A stretch of DNA of 64,000 nt from an uncultured Chthonomonas sp. (GCA_903885605.1 CAISJD010000075.1:1-64000); one strand, 5' to 3'. Shown: positions 44,403 to 52,799, numbered from the stretch's first letter. Numbers and translations: made by a program. Notes: generated by a model not told the origin, from the sequence alone.

Positions 44403-47400
44403 CAGGCGGCCTCCGGCGCCGATACTGCGGGGCACGCGAACAGATAGGCGCACCCGGAGCAGGTCTCATGGTGCACCCGTGGCTCGAATTGCGCGGCCGC
44501 GATGCCTATCAGCGACCGCCTGTAGTCAGCCATGAGGGTGTTCCCCTTTGCCTGCGCCGGTTGGGACAGGTCGTCCTGTGCGTTGCCATGCAGGCGTAGC
44601 CGGGCCACCGACGCCGCCCGTCCCTCCGACAGGACCGTCGCGCAGATCGAGGCCCTTCCGGCAGCGCCACCAACCGGAGGCGGCGCACCCGCCAAGCCGT
44701 CATCGATGACGGCTACCATGACGGTCGAGGCCGTCTCGACCACGTACTCAGCCCTCTGAACGACAATGCCCACGCCGGTATCCACCTCAACCTGGCGCTG
44801 GAAGTCGCCCGACAGCCGGGCGCCACTGTCAATCCAAGACCGGAGCGCCGTCGCGGCCCGCAGGCGCCAGACGGCCACATCGATATGCCGTGCCGCAACA
44901 CGGGATGCCCAAGCCGCAGACCACTGCTCCATCGCTTCATCGTAGCTCACGGAGCGTCCGTAGCGACGCACATCCTCGATCAGCCGCACCGAAGCGACCA
45001 GAGCCATGCGATAGGCATGCAGCGGAGGAAGGGCCTGGGGAGCGCGATGGCGGCGGGCAAGCACGTACCGCATCGGGCAGGCATGGTATGCGTCAAGCAA
45101 CCAACGCGACAGCCGAAGGTCGACGACAGGCGCAGGCGGATCGTCGGCCGCAGGCGCCGGCGTCAAGGCCTCCCAACGCGCCGTGGGCAGGCCCGCGCTT
45201 CCGAACGCCTGACGTGCCGGCCGCCCAAGGATGTCGCCTGCGCGGCGCCGTGCCGGCCCCGTCCGCTCGGGTGCGACCATCATCAGGGAATCGCGTGCCC
45301 GCGTGGCGGCGACGTACAGCAACCGCGCCTCGGAGAGCGGATCATCGCCCTCGCCGCCGGCCGAGCCGTGGCCGCCTTTCCGATGCTGCGGAAACCCGCC
45401 GTTCGCCACTTGGGGCACCACGACGGCGCCGAACTCAAGCCCTTTGGCAGAGTGGGCCGTCATGATGCGGACCGCGTCGGCCTGACCGGCGCCGGCATCC
45501 TGCCCCGAGCGGTCATCCGCCAGCTCCAGCATCATCCGGAGGCGTGCCATGAAGCGCTCCGGGCTCTCGGACTTGTCTGCCAGCCGCAGCAATGTACGCA
45601 AGCGCCCCGGCTGCGCGGCGGCATCCCAACCGCTCCGGCGCCACAGTCCGAGGCCCCCGAAGAGGAGGCGACCCAACAGCGACGCGGCGCTCCGCCCGGA
45701 TGAGGCCTCAGCCAGGAGGTCGTGGGCGTGGGCTAGGCCTGCGGAGCGATCCTTCATGGCCTGCAGGGCCGCGAAGGGCGCGACGCGTCCGGTGTCCGTC
45801 GCGTGAGACCAGCGCTGGACCTCGTCGGCCGTTAGGCCCAGAGCCGCCGACCCATTGGCTGAGGAGATCGGTGCGCTTCCGGCCTCGCCGAAGAGCGCGA
45901 CAACCGCCGCAAGCGCCATGGCAGGCCGGCAGTCGAGGAGCCCACCCTCCACCGACACCGGCAGGCCCCGGACCTGCAGGGCCCTCGCCATGGCGCGGCA
46001 CTGGGCATGCGTTCGACACAGCACAGCGGAATCGTGGGCGCCGATGTGGGCGAGGCGGTCCTTCAGGTGGCCGGCCACTCCTTCTGCCTGTGCGTCCTCG
46101 TCCTCAGCGTGGACAAAGAGCGCCTCGCCGCCATCGCCGCGATGCGCTACACGCCGTTCAGAACAGGCCACGTCCAGGTTCAGCGCGTGCGCCAACTCGG
46201 CGTGGAGCCGAACCAGATCGCCGAGGGACCGGTAGTTCGAGGTAAGCGAGACGCTGTCGTGAACGGAGATGCCCGCGCGCAGGACCGCGAGGTCGGAGCC
46301 CAGCGCTGACGGGCGGAACGTGTAGATGGCCTGTGCCGTGTCTCCCACAGCCCATATCGACGCGCCATGGTCCGATATGGCGCGCACCAGGACGGCATCC
46401 ATCAGGGTGATGTCCTGGGCCTCGTCAATCAGTATGTGGTCGAGCGACTGCCCGACGGCGATCCCCACGCTCGGCTCGGAGAGCAGCAGACGCGCGGCGC
46501 CGGTTACCATGCTTGCGAAATCGATCGCGCCCGCGTCGGCCAGGAGTCGGTTCCATGCGGCGAAGGCCTCGGCCAACTCCAGTGGCACCTCGCCGGCTTC
46601 GGCCCGCAAGCGTACGCCGTCGGCATCGACGCCGGCATCCCGCAGACGGTTGAGTAGACCGAGGAGGGCGTGGGCCCGAGCCACTTCGGACCTGCCGGCG
46701 GGCATCACCGCCTCGAAGACCCCGGGATGAGCCAACAGCATCTCGACGGCTTCGACGGTATCGATCACCTTGGGCGACGCAGGTAGCCCGGCCGCCGAGT
46801 GGAAGGTCCGGAGCAACTCCAGCCCGAATGCATGGAACGTGAAGACGCGTACGAGCCGACCGTTACCGCCGAGGCGGGCGCCCATGCGCTCGATCAGTTC
46901 GTCGGCCGCGTTGTTGCTGAATGTCAGCACCAGCATCCGACCCGGCGCGGCGCCGCGTTCGATCAGATGCGTGATGCGCTCAACAATGCAACGCGTCTTC
47001 CCGGTCCCCGGTCCGGCGTGGACCATGAGGCGGGAAGACGGGCTCGATACGGCCGCCCACTGGTCTGCATCCAGGTGTACCGCCCCGCCGCCGGCATCGG
47101 GCTGCGGGTCATGCCCTCGGTCCGCCGCATGCGCCACGCACTGGGCAAGCACCATCCGCTCCGGCACACCCCATGCCTCAGCGGCGTACTGGAGCGTCAG
47201 TTCGCCGCCGAGGATATGCCGGATGGCCCGGCGCGGCGCCAGCATCTCGGCGGCGAAGAGGTTCGCCTCAGTTTCGCCCCGTTGGGCAGGGCTATAGGCG
47301 AGTTCCCTGGGCCCGTCGCACCAGTCGGGAGCGTCGGCCAGGCTGTGGTCGCCGGCCTCGCCGTCAGGATCGAGCACGGCGTGGCCGATCTCATGGGCCA

Positions 47401-47638
47401 GGACGCTCACGAGGCCCGGCCCGGCCAGCGCCGAGGAGTGCCAGATGCGGCGCCAGGGACGATCCAAGACCGCCACAGCGCCCACGAGCAGCGCGTCCGA
47501 CGGCTGCAACGGTACTGCGGCTATGCCAAGATGGGCCAGGGCCGCGGCAACCACAGCGGCGCCCGACGCCGTGTCCGATACGCCGAGCCGTTCACGGAAC
47601 GTTTCGGCAAGCAGGCGAATGCGCGCTTCACGGACCAT
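44402..47638 (-). CDS. ImmA/IrrE metallopeptidase - UvrD-type helicase - AddB-like Fe-S nuclease-fold fusion
   Basis: 1078 residues in one uninterrupted frame. Residues 1-170 are an ImmA/IrrE peptidase: VLAHEIGHAVLD (HExxH, 82-86) and ETEANLFAAEMLAP (122-134, third zinc ligand), a family that cleaves HTH repressors. Residues 188-790 are a UvrD/AddA-type SF1 helicase: Walker A GPGTGKT (209-215), LIDEAQD (404-408), VGDTAQAIYTF (431-441), TSNYRS (466-471), TAHSAKGLEF (727-736), LLYVAATRARD (773-783). The tail (840-1078) resembles the PD-(D/E)xK domain of AddB: Cys 854 in HACPMRY and C-x2-C-x5-C at 1060, 1063, 1069, the AddB [4Fe-4S] pattern; the catalytic GxxD...DxK residues are not recognisable. 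It starts 36 bp after the HTH gene. I know of no characterised protein of this design. Confidence 0.88.
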   Translation of the reverse strand: MVREARIRLLAETFRERLGVSDTASGAAVVAAALAHLGIAAVPLQPSDALLVGAVAVLDRPWRRIWHSSALAGPGLVSVLAHEIGHAVLDPDGEAGDHSLADAPDWCDGPRELAYSPAQRGETEANLFAAEMLAPRRAIRHILGGELTLQYAAEAWGVPERMVLAQCVAHAADRGHDPQPDAGGGAVHLDADQWAAVSSPSSRLMVHAGPGTGKTRCIVERITHLIERGAAPGRMLVLTFSNNAADELIERMGARLGGNGRLVRVFTFHAFGLELLRTFHSAAGLPASPKVIDTVEAVEMLLAHPGVFEAVMPAGRSEVARAHALLGLLNRLRDAGVDADGVRLRAEAGEVPLELAEAFAAWNRLLADAGAIDFASMVTGAARLLLSEPSVGIAVGQSLDHILIDEAQDITLMDAVLVRAISDHGASIWAVGDTAQAIYTFRPSALGSDLAVLRAGISVHDSVSLTSNYRSLGDLVRLHAELAHALNLDVACSERRVAHRGDGGEALFVHAEDEDAQAEGVAGHLKDRLAHIGAHDSAVLCRTHAQCRAMARALQVRGLPVSVEGGLLDCRPAMALAAVVALFGEAGSAPISSANGSAALGLTADEVQRWSHATDTGRVAPFAALQAMKDRSAGLAHAHDLLAEASSGRSAASLLGRLLFGGLGLWRRSGWDAAAQPGRLRTLLRLADKSESPERFMARLRMMLELADDRSGQDAGAGQADAVRIMTAHSAKGLEFGAVVVPQVANGGFPQHRKGGHGSAGGEGDDPLSEARLLYVAATRARDSLMMVAPERTGPARRRAGDILGRPARQAFGSAGLPTARWEALTPAPAADDPPAPVVDLRLSRWLLDAYHACPMRYVLARRHRAPQALPPLHAYRMALVASVRLIEDVRRYGRSVSYDEAMEQWSAAWASRVAARHIDVAVWRLRAATALRSWIDSGARLSGDFQRQVEVDTGVGIVVQRAEYVVETASTVMVAVIDDGLAGAPPPVGGAAGRASICATVLSEGRAASVARLRLHGNAQDDLSQPAQAKGNTLMADYRRSLIGIAAAQFEPRVHHETCSGCAYLFACPAVSAPEAA

Positions 47639-47674
47639 GTCAGCGCCTGCTGTGGTCGGCCGCCGGACTAGCGC

Positions 47675-48277
47675 TCATCCGAGCAGGTCGGTCTCGGCGA
47701 TCCAGCCGCGCCGCGCATCGTCCGTCATCTCCGGCGCCGACCGGACCGCATCGGCGAAGCTCTCCTCCCTGGGTACCACGGGAGCAGAGGGCGCTCGGAA
47801 ACTCAGCGCACGCACCGCTACGGCCGGCACAATCGGGGTACGAAAGTAGGCGGTAACCTCTTCCACCGATCGTCGGAGCTCTTCGGCCACAAGGGCGACC
47901 AGGCGTCGCGGTAGCGTGGCTGGGCGTATCAGCTTCTTGTCGAGCTTGGCCAGCACGGAGACATCGAGACCCAGCCTCCCGGCGAGTTCGACCGGGGACA
48001 GACCAGAGCGCTGGGCCTCGAGGCATAGGCTCGCGATCGGTGCACGGCGCTGCGGCGGCGTGAAGCGGGCCAGAGCCGCCATGAAGGGGGCATCGCCATC
48101 GTCGGGCTCATCCAAGCAGGCGTCGCCGAGGTCAGACAAGCAGGCCATGTCGGCGGCAAACCGCGCCAGTTCAAGGGCATAGTGTGGGTACGCCGTCAGC
48201 CACCGCTCCACGCCGGCATCTCCGGCTGCTGCGGCATCGGCGTACTGCGCCAGCACCATCTCCAGGGATGCGCTCAT
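47675..48277 (-). CDS. HTH (XRE-like) regulator paired with the ImmA-helicase
   Basis: 200 residues. The N-terminal part has GVERWLTAYPHYALELARFA (23-42), a W-x(3)-YP-x(3)-EL pattern also met in regulatory proteins next to sigma factors in Planctomycetota-like bacteria. Residues about 80-145 look like a Xre-type helix-turn-helix (LSPVELAGRLGLDVSVLAKL, then a long RRLVALVAEEL helix). The tail contains SFADAVRSAPEMTDDARR and GWIAE. An HTH protein directly before an ImmA/IrrE protease is the classical repressor-antirepressor pairing (ImmR-ImmA, DdrO-IrrE), so this is the likely substrate; not proven. ATG overlaps the sigma gene stop (ATGA). Confidence 0.72.
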   Translation of the reverse strand: MSASLEMVLAQYADAAAAGDAGVERWLTAYPHYALELARFAADMACLSDLGDACLDEPDDGDAPFMAALARFTPPQRRAPIASLCLEAQRSGLSPVELAGRLGLDVSVLAKLDKKLIRPATLPRRLVALVAEELRRSVEEVTAYFRTPIVPAVAVRALSFRAPSAPVVPREESFADAVRSAPEMTDDARRGWIAETDLLG

Positions 48278-48996
48278 GTCGGTATCCTTGTATCGCCGGC
48301 GATCCACCGGGCCAGCCCCTCCTCCGCCGCTCGAAGGTAGTTGCGAACCGTGCGGTCGGTTACGCCTAGAGCAACGGCGATCTCCAACTCCGTCAACTGG
48401 TTCAGGCGGCTCAGTACGAAGGCCATCCGGTGGTTCTCGGGAAGCGCGGCCAGGGCCTGCTTCCCGACGACGGTATCGACGATGCTCACAGGCTCCCGCG
48501 CCGCCATCCTCTCTCCCACCGTACCGGCGTCTCCGGGGAGACGGTCGTCCAGTGAGGCGCAGATGCGGGTCCGCTCCCGCTTGCACGCCGACGTGACGGC
48601 GCGCTGGAACGTGAGGTTGAAGCGCACAGCCCAGAACTCGTTAGCTGCCTCCATGCTTGCCCAGGCGACCATGAGATCGCCCAGCAGGTCATCGTAGAAA
48701 CCGGCCCGGTCCGACGCGCCGGCCAGCATACGCGAGGTCACCTTCTTAACGCGCCGTGAGACCCTGGCGGCAAGGAGCTTCAGCAAGCCCCAGCCGGCAT
48801 CAGGCTGACCCCGGCCCAGGTACTCCCGCGCCAGGAGAACCAGCGCCTCAGGCAGATACTCCGCGGGAGGCGCCTCCCGGATTTGGCGCGTGGCCTCATG
48901 AGGGCCTAACGACCGCAGGTAGCTCAACTGCTCTACCACCTTGTGTTCCAGTTCGTAGCACCGAATCGGGGTCTGGGTCTCCGTGGCGGTCACCAT
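48274..48996 (-). CDS. Sigma-70-family-like regulator
   Basis: 240 residues from the ATG at 48996 (GAGGG about 12 nt before it); an in-frame GTG at 49065 is the alternative. The C-terminus is a clear sigma region 4: ALAALPENHRMAFVLSRLNQ, then LTELEIAVALGVTDRTVRNYL with the helix-turn-helix. The region expected to be sigma region 2 (about 95-155, DDLLGDLMVAWASMEAANEF) is poorly conserved, so it may be a divergent ECF-like factor or a DNA-binding protein derived from one. First gene of the sigma/HTH/ImmA-helicase set. Confidence 0.75.
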   Translation of the reverse strand: MVTATETQTPIRCYELEHKVVEQLSYLRSLGPHEATRQIREAPPAEYLPEALVLLAREYLGRGQPDAGWGLLKLLAARVSRRVKKVTSRMLAGASDRAGFYDDLLGDLMVAWASMEAANEFWAVRFNLTFQRAVTSACKRERTRICASLDDRLPGDAGTVGERMAAREPVSIVDTVVGKQALAALPENHRMAFVLSRLNQLTELEIAVALGVTDRTVRNYLRAAEEGLARWIAGDTRIPT

Positions 48997-49080
48997 GCGG
49001 CGACCCTCGTCCGACGCTCGATGGTGAGACTCACGGAGGGCAGACGGAACCGGAAAGGGTTGCACGGAAATCGGCTCAAA

Positions 49081-50025
49081 TCAGCGTGCTGCAGGGCCAC
49101 CGATCACCTCTCGAAGGATGAACTGCCGGGCATCGACCACCAGGGCGCTTGGCGTCAGGATGTGACCCGCGTTGTACCAGATCAGTTTCTTGGGCTCACC
49201 GGCAGCAGCGTACAGGGCCTCCGTCGCAGACGCCGGGATCAGCTCATCACGCTTCGCCGACAGCATCAGCAGCGGCCTCGGGGCAAACCGGCCGATGTGC
49301 AGCGTGGGCTCCACAATCTCGGCATTCGCCGTCATGCGCGGCGAAGCCGTGAGCCCGAGCTTGGCGCCCCAGTCCGCCAGTCCGCCACCCGCCACCGCCA
49401 GCACAGCGGCGCGGATGCGGGGTTCGACGCCCAGGAACGTGGCGCCGATCATGCCGCCCTGGCTAAAGCCCAGGTAGCCGATGCGCGCCTTGTCGACCTC
49501 GGGACGGCTGCAGAGGAAGTCCACCGCCCGGCGCAGGTCGATCACCGTCTGCACCCAGGCGTCGCGAGAGGTCGTCTCGTTGATGAGGTGGATGTCACCC
49601 GAGCGGTCCTTCCTCGACCTCTCGCCGTGGTACTGCGCGTCGATGGAGATGGAGGCGCACCCCATTCCCGCCAGCATGTCAGCCACGAGGCGGATGTAGT
49701 CGGTATCCTTGTGCCCGCCCGAGCCGGCCAGCAGCACCATGGCTGGATAGGGCTTGGCGCCGGCGAGAGGTAGCGTGAGGATAGCCGTAACGCGCTGGTC
49801 ATGCGCCGAGGTGAACTCCACCCGGTTGCGGCGCCGCAACTCGGTCTGCCGCTTGGACTCGTTCTTGAGGACGGGAGCAGGCCCCACCACAGCGGCCAAC
49901 TTCAGGTCGGGATCGTAGTCGTAGAATGCCATGCGGAGGCGGTCCGACGCAGCGTCCGCGCGGGCGATTGTGGCGCCGAACGCTGCCACCAGCAGCGCCA
50001 GGGCCGTCCAGATGATGCGTCGCAT
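49081..50025 (-). CDS. Exported alpha/beta hydrolase (dienelactone hydrolase/acetyl-xylan-esterase-like)
   Basis: 314 residues with a signal peptide (RRIIWTALALLVAAFGATIARA). The catalytic triad is visible: nucleophile Ser 188 in GYLGFSQGGMIGA, Asp 260 in SAKRDELIP, His 288 in YNAGHIL. The oxyanion segment is LLAGSGGHKDT. Substrate may be an ester of a sugar or another small compound. GGAGG at 50033-50037 gives a 7-nt spacing to ATG 50025, better than the ATG at 50031. Ends 84 bp before the sigma-like gene, so co-transcription is uncertain. Confidence 0.85.
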   Translation of the reverse strand: MRRIIWTALALLVAAFGATIARADAASDRLRMAFYDYDPDLKLAAVVGPAPVLKNESKRQTELRRRNRVEFTSAHDQRVTAILTLPLAGAKPYPAMVLLAGSGGHKDTDYIRLVADMLAGMGCASISIDAQYHGERSRKDRSGDIHLINETTSRDAWVQTVIDLRRAVDFLCSRPEVDKARIGYLGFSQGGMIGATFLGVEPRIRAAVLAVAGGGLADWGAKLGLTASPRMTANAEIVEPTLHIGRFAPRPLLMLSAKRDELIPASATEALYAAAGEPKKLIWYNAGHILTPSALVVDARQFILREVIGGPAAR

Positions 50026-50129
50026 GGGCATACCTCCACTGGCCGGCGAAGGAAACGGCGGGGCGGCCGGCGAAATAACGGACCAAACCGATTGGGGATC
50101 GCGCCGAAAGCGTACCCGATAGAGGCTCG

Positions 50130-52223
50130 ATGGGTAATCTCTTCCAGAACCAGGGGGACACTACCGAGGGCGCCGTCTCCGCGCTCACGGGCAACGGCGA
50201 GGTCTGCACCACGCTTGGGCCCACGGGGTACCACTCGGGTTGCCACCGCGTGGGCTCGCCGGCACGCCTCACCCAGCACTTCGTATGGGCCGGCCGACGC
50301 CTGCATGGACCACATCACGAACTTGCGGACTTCGGCACACTCACGCTGCGGGTCTCGCTGGACGGGCGCGACCTGACGCTGGGCGACTGGAAGCAATCCA
50401 TCGACCCGGAGACAGGCGTCGTCCACTCCACGTGCAGCTTTGGCCGCGTACTGCTCCGCACCCGGAGTTTCGTCTGCCTGCCGGACAACGTCTTCTACGC
50501 CCGGACCACCGCGCTCTGTACCGGAGAGACCGCAGGTGAACTGGCGATCACGGTCACCTACACGCTCGGGCAGCTGGCGGACGACGCCCAGTGGCGCACC
50601 GAGACCGACGGGGCGGCCCTCGCCTACTCCATCGAACAGATGCTCGGTGAGGTCCGGGTGACCGCCTGGGCCGAAGGAGCCGACACGAGCCGGCTGCAGA
50701 CCGTGGAGCAGCGCTGCGCTGTCACGCACACGCTACAGGCCGAGCCGGGATCGGGCATGGTGGTTACTACGGCGGTGCAGTTCAGCGACCGGCTCCGCTA
50801 CACGCCGCCACTGTCACGCGCCCAGGTGGCGGCGGCAGAGACGCAGCAAACCGACGCCTGGGCCCAGTTCACTTTGCGCAGCCGCATGACGACGGGCTGC
50901 CCCGAGGTGGACGCCTTTCGCGCCATGGGGCTCTACACGCTGCGCTGCCAGTGGACGCCCTGGTCGGTCCCGGCCTCGCTCTCCGTGCCCTATTGGGGCG
51001 GCGGGGCCTTCCACGACGAGATGTACCCCTTTATGGCCATGCTCAGCGCGGGCCACAGCGACCTGGCGAAGCGATGCTGCTACTTCCGCCTCGCCACCCT
51101 CCCCGCAGCTCTGGCCCGAGGCCTGGGGCGAGGCGCACTCTACCCCTGGAGCAGCACCGAGGCCGGCGAGGAGCGCGACCCGCACGGCAACTGGCTCACC
51201 GAGCGGTTCCACCTCGGCCAGTTCGCCGCCTGCATCGCGGCGCTCTGGGAGATGGAGCGCGACCCGCGGACGCTGGCCGAGCTCTACCCGGTCCTGCGCG
51301 CCGTGACGCGGTACCTCGAAACGCAGGTGGTGGAGGGGTTGCCGGGCGGAGCCGCGGGCACGAGGCCCTGTGTCGACTTCGACGAGTCCGTGGGCATCGT
51401 GCGCAACGGCCCGTATACCGTCGGAGCAGCGGCGGCGGCGCTGGGATGGGCCGCTCAGGCAGCCGAGGCGCTGGGCGCCGACCCGTGGTTCGTGAAGCCA
51501 TGGCGGCAGCTGTCCGCTGCCGTCGCGCAGTCACTGGCATTGGAGGACGGCTGCTTCGCAATTCCTGACGCCCAGGCGTTCCACTACTCGGTCCTCGGCC
51601 CGATTTACCCGTTCCGGCTCCAGGTCGGTACGCCTATCGCCCGGAGGACCGCCGCGAGGGTCCACCAGTTGTGCCGGTCCGGCCGAGCCTGGAAGCCCGG
51701 CTTCTCCGCCGTGTTCGACGCGTCCGAGTGGATGTGGACCGCCGGCCATCTAGCCGTCGTCCACGCGATGCACCAGCAGGCGCCCAGCGCCTGGGAGGCC
51801 ATCCAGGGCGGCCCGGCAAGCGCGGGCCCGTACCTCTCTCCCAACGAGCATGTGGCCGCCAATGGAGACTACCGCGTGCCCTGGTTCACAACGGGCGTAG
51901 GCGCCTGGCTCTACGGGCTACACGCTTCTGCGGCGCATGTCGATGGTGATGAGCTCCGCGTCGGCTGGGGCATCTCCCCTGCCCTCGAGCGCGTCGAGTT
52001 CACGGGCCTCGCCGGTCCGTCCGGCACGCGCGTGTCCGGTATGATGGAGCGAGGGTGCATCAAGGCCCTCACCGTGAGCAACGAGGCCGACGTCAGCCTG
52101 CGACTGGCCATGCCGGCCGCCGCATGCCCCGCCTCACTCAGCGCGCCGCGGCTACCCGACGATGGTCGATCGGCCGTCTTCGAGTTGCGACTGAGGCCAG
52201 GCCAGACCGTGGTTGCCGGCTAA
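50130..52223 (+). CDS. GH65-like (alpha/alpha)6-barrel glycosidase or phosphorylase family protein
   Basis: 697 residues, no signal peptide, so cytoplasmic. An N-terminal beta-sandwich (1-270) starts GDTTEGAVSALTGNGEVCTTLGP. The helical barrel follows: VPYWGGGAFHDEMYPFMAML, then RGLGRGALYPWSSTEAGEE, which mirror the FWDxExF and GAxYPWxSxxxGxE segments of GH65 (maltose/kojibiose phosphorylases). A C-terminal beta-sheet domain ends the protein. The exact GH family and the catalytic acid are not certain; GH95 or GH15-type enzymes share the fold. Divergent from the hydrolase gene (about 104 bp between starts), hinting at a shared sugar role. Confidence 0.65.
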   Translation: MGNLFQNQGDTTEGAVSALTGNGEVCTTLGPTGYHSGCHRVGSPARLTQHFVWAGRRLHGPHHELADFGTLTLRVSLDGRDLTLGDWKQSIDPETGVVHSTCSFGRVLLRTRSFVCLPDNVFYARTTALCTGETAGELAITVTYTLGQLADDAQWRTETDGAALAYSIEQMLGEVRVTAWAEGADTSRLQTVEQRCAVTHTLQAEPGSGMVVTTAVQFSDRLRYTPPLSRAQVAAAETQQTDAWAQFTLRSRMTTGCPEVDAFRAMGLYTLRCQWTPWSVPASLSVPYWGGGAFHDEMYPFMAMLSAGHSDLAKRCCYFRLATLPAALARGLGRGALYPWSSTEAGEERDPHGNWLTERFHLGQFAACIAALWEMERDPRTLAELYPVLRAVTRYLETQVVEGLPGGAAGTRPCVDFDESVGIVRNGPYTVGAAAAALGWAAQAAEALGADPWFVKPWRQLSAAVAQSLALEDGCFAIPDAQAFHYSVLGPIYPFRLQVGTPIARRTAARVHQLCRSGRAWKPGFSAVFDASEWMWTAGHLAVVHAMHQQAPSAWEAIQGGPASAGPYLSPNEHVAANGDYRVPWFTTGVGAWLYGLHASAAHVDGDELRVGWGISPALERVEFTGLAGPSGTRVSGMMERGCIKALTVSNEADVSLRLAMPAAACPASLSAPRLPDDGRSAVFELRLRPGQTVVAG

Positions 52224-52250
52224 TAGACCCCTCCCCAGGAGATACCCTGT

Positions 52251-52742
52251 ATGCCCGATATGCTCGTTCAGCTGCTGAAGCTCCCGCCGCTGGAGCCCTG
52301 CCTTGAGGAGATGCGAAGCCAGGATGTGGTGATCCGGCGCGCCAATCCGTTCGAGGCGACCGCGGTGCGTGAGTTCGTCACGACGCACTTCGGCACGGCG
52401 TGGGCCGACGAGGTTATGCCCGGGTTGATGAGCCGGCCCGGCACCGTGGCGCTGGCCATCCGCGAAGGGCAGATCATCGGGTTTGCGGCTTTCGAATGTA
52501 CGCGCAAGGCCTTCTTCGGTCCCACAGGCGTCGCCGAGGCGGAGCGTGGCAAGGGCATCGGCAAGGCGCTGCTCGTCGCCTCCATGTGGGGCCTGCGGGA
52601 GTTGGGCTACGTCTATGGGATCATCGGAGGCGCGGGTCCGACCGGTTTCTACGAGGGCGTGGTAGGAGCAGCGGCTATCCCCGACAGCTCGCCAGGCATC
52701 TACGAGCACATGCTTCGCTCCAAACCCAAAGCAGACGCCTGA
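52251..52742 (+). CDS. GNAT-family N-acetyltransferase
   Basis: 163 residues. VVIRRANPFEATAVREFV begins the fold; IIGFAAFECTRKAFFGPTGV is the core sheet and AERGKGIGKALLVASMWGL the acetyl-CoA-binding loop. FYEGVVGA matches the substrate-side end. Substrate unknown. Last gene on this strand before the convergent nuo operon, closed by a strong hairpin overlapping its stop. Confidence 0.82.
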   Translation: MPDMLVQLLKLPPLEPCLEEMRSQDVVIRRANPFEATAVREFVTTHFGTAWADEVMPGLMSRPGTVALAIREGQIIGFAAFECTRKAFFGPTGVAEAERGKGIGKALLVASMWGLRELGYVYGIIGGAGPTGFYEGVVGAAAIPDSSPGIYEHMLRSKPKADA

Positions 52743-52761
52743 GCCGGTTGGCTCAGGCGTC
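52734..52761. terminator. Perfect 12-bp hairpin between GNAT gene and nuoN
   Basis: GACGCCTGAGCC (52734-52745) and GGCTCAGGCGTC (52750-52761) pair without mismatch around a GGTT tetraloop. It includes the GNAT stop codon (52740-52742) and lies 38 bp beyond the nuoN stop, so it may end both transcripts. T-tracts are absent. Confidence 0.75.
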
Positions 52762-52799
52762 CGCACAGAGGCTCCGAGAGCAGACTGCAGACCGTCGGC

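Noticed and set aside
44402-47638. Complete defence island around the ImmA-helicase
   Set aside because: Flanking genes are rimI, tsaD and a hydrolase rather than toxins, restriction enzymes or known defence effectors, so only a candidate regulatory/sensor module is claimed.
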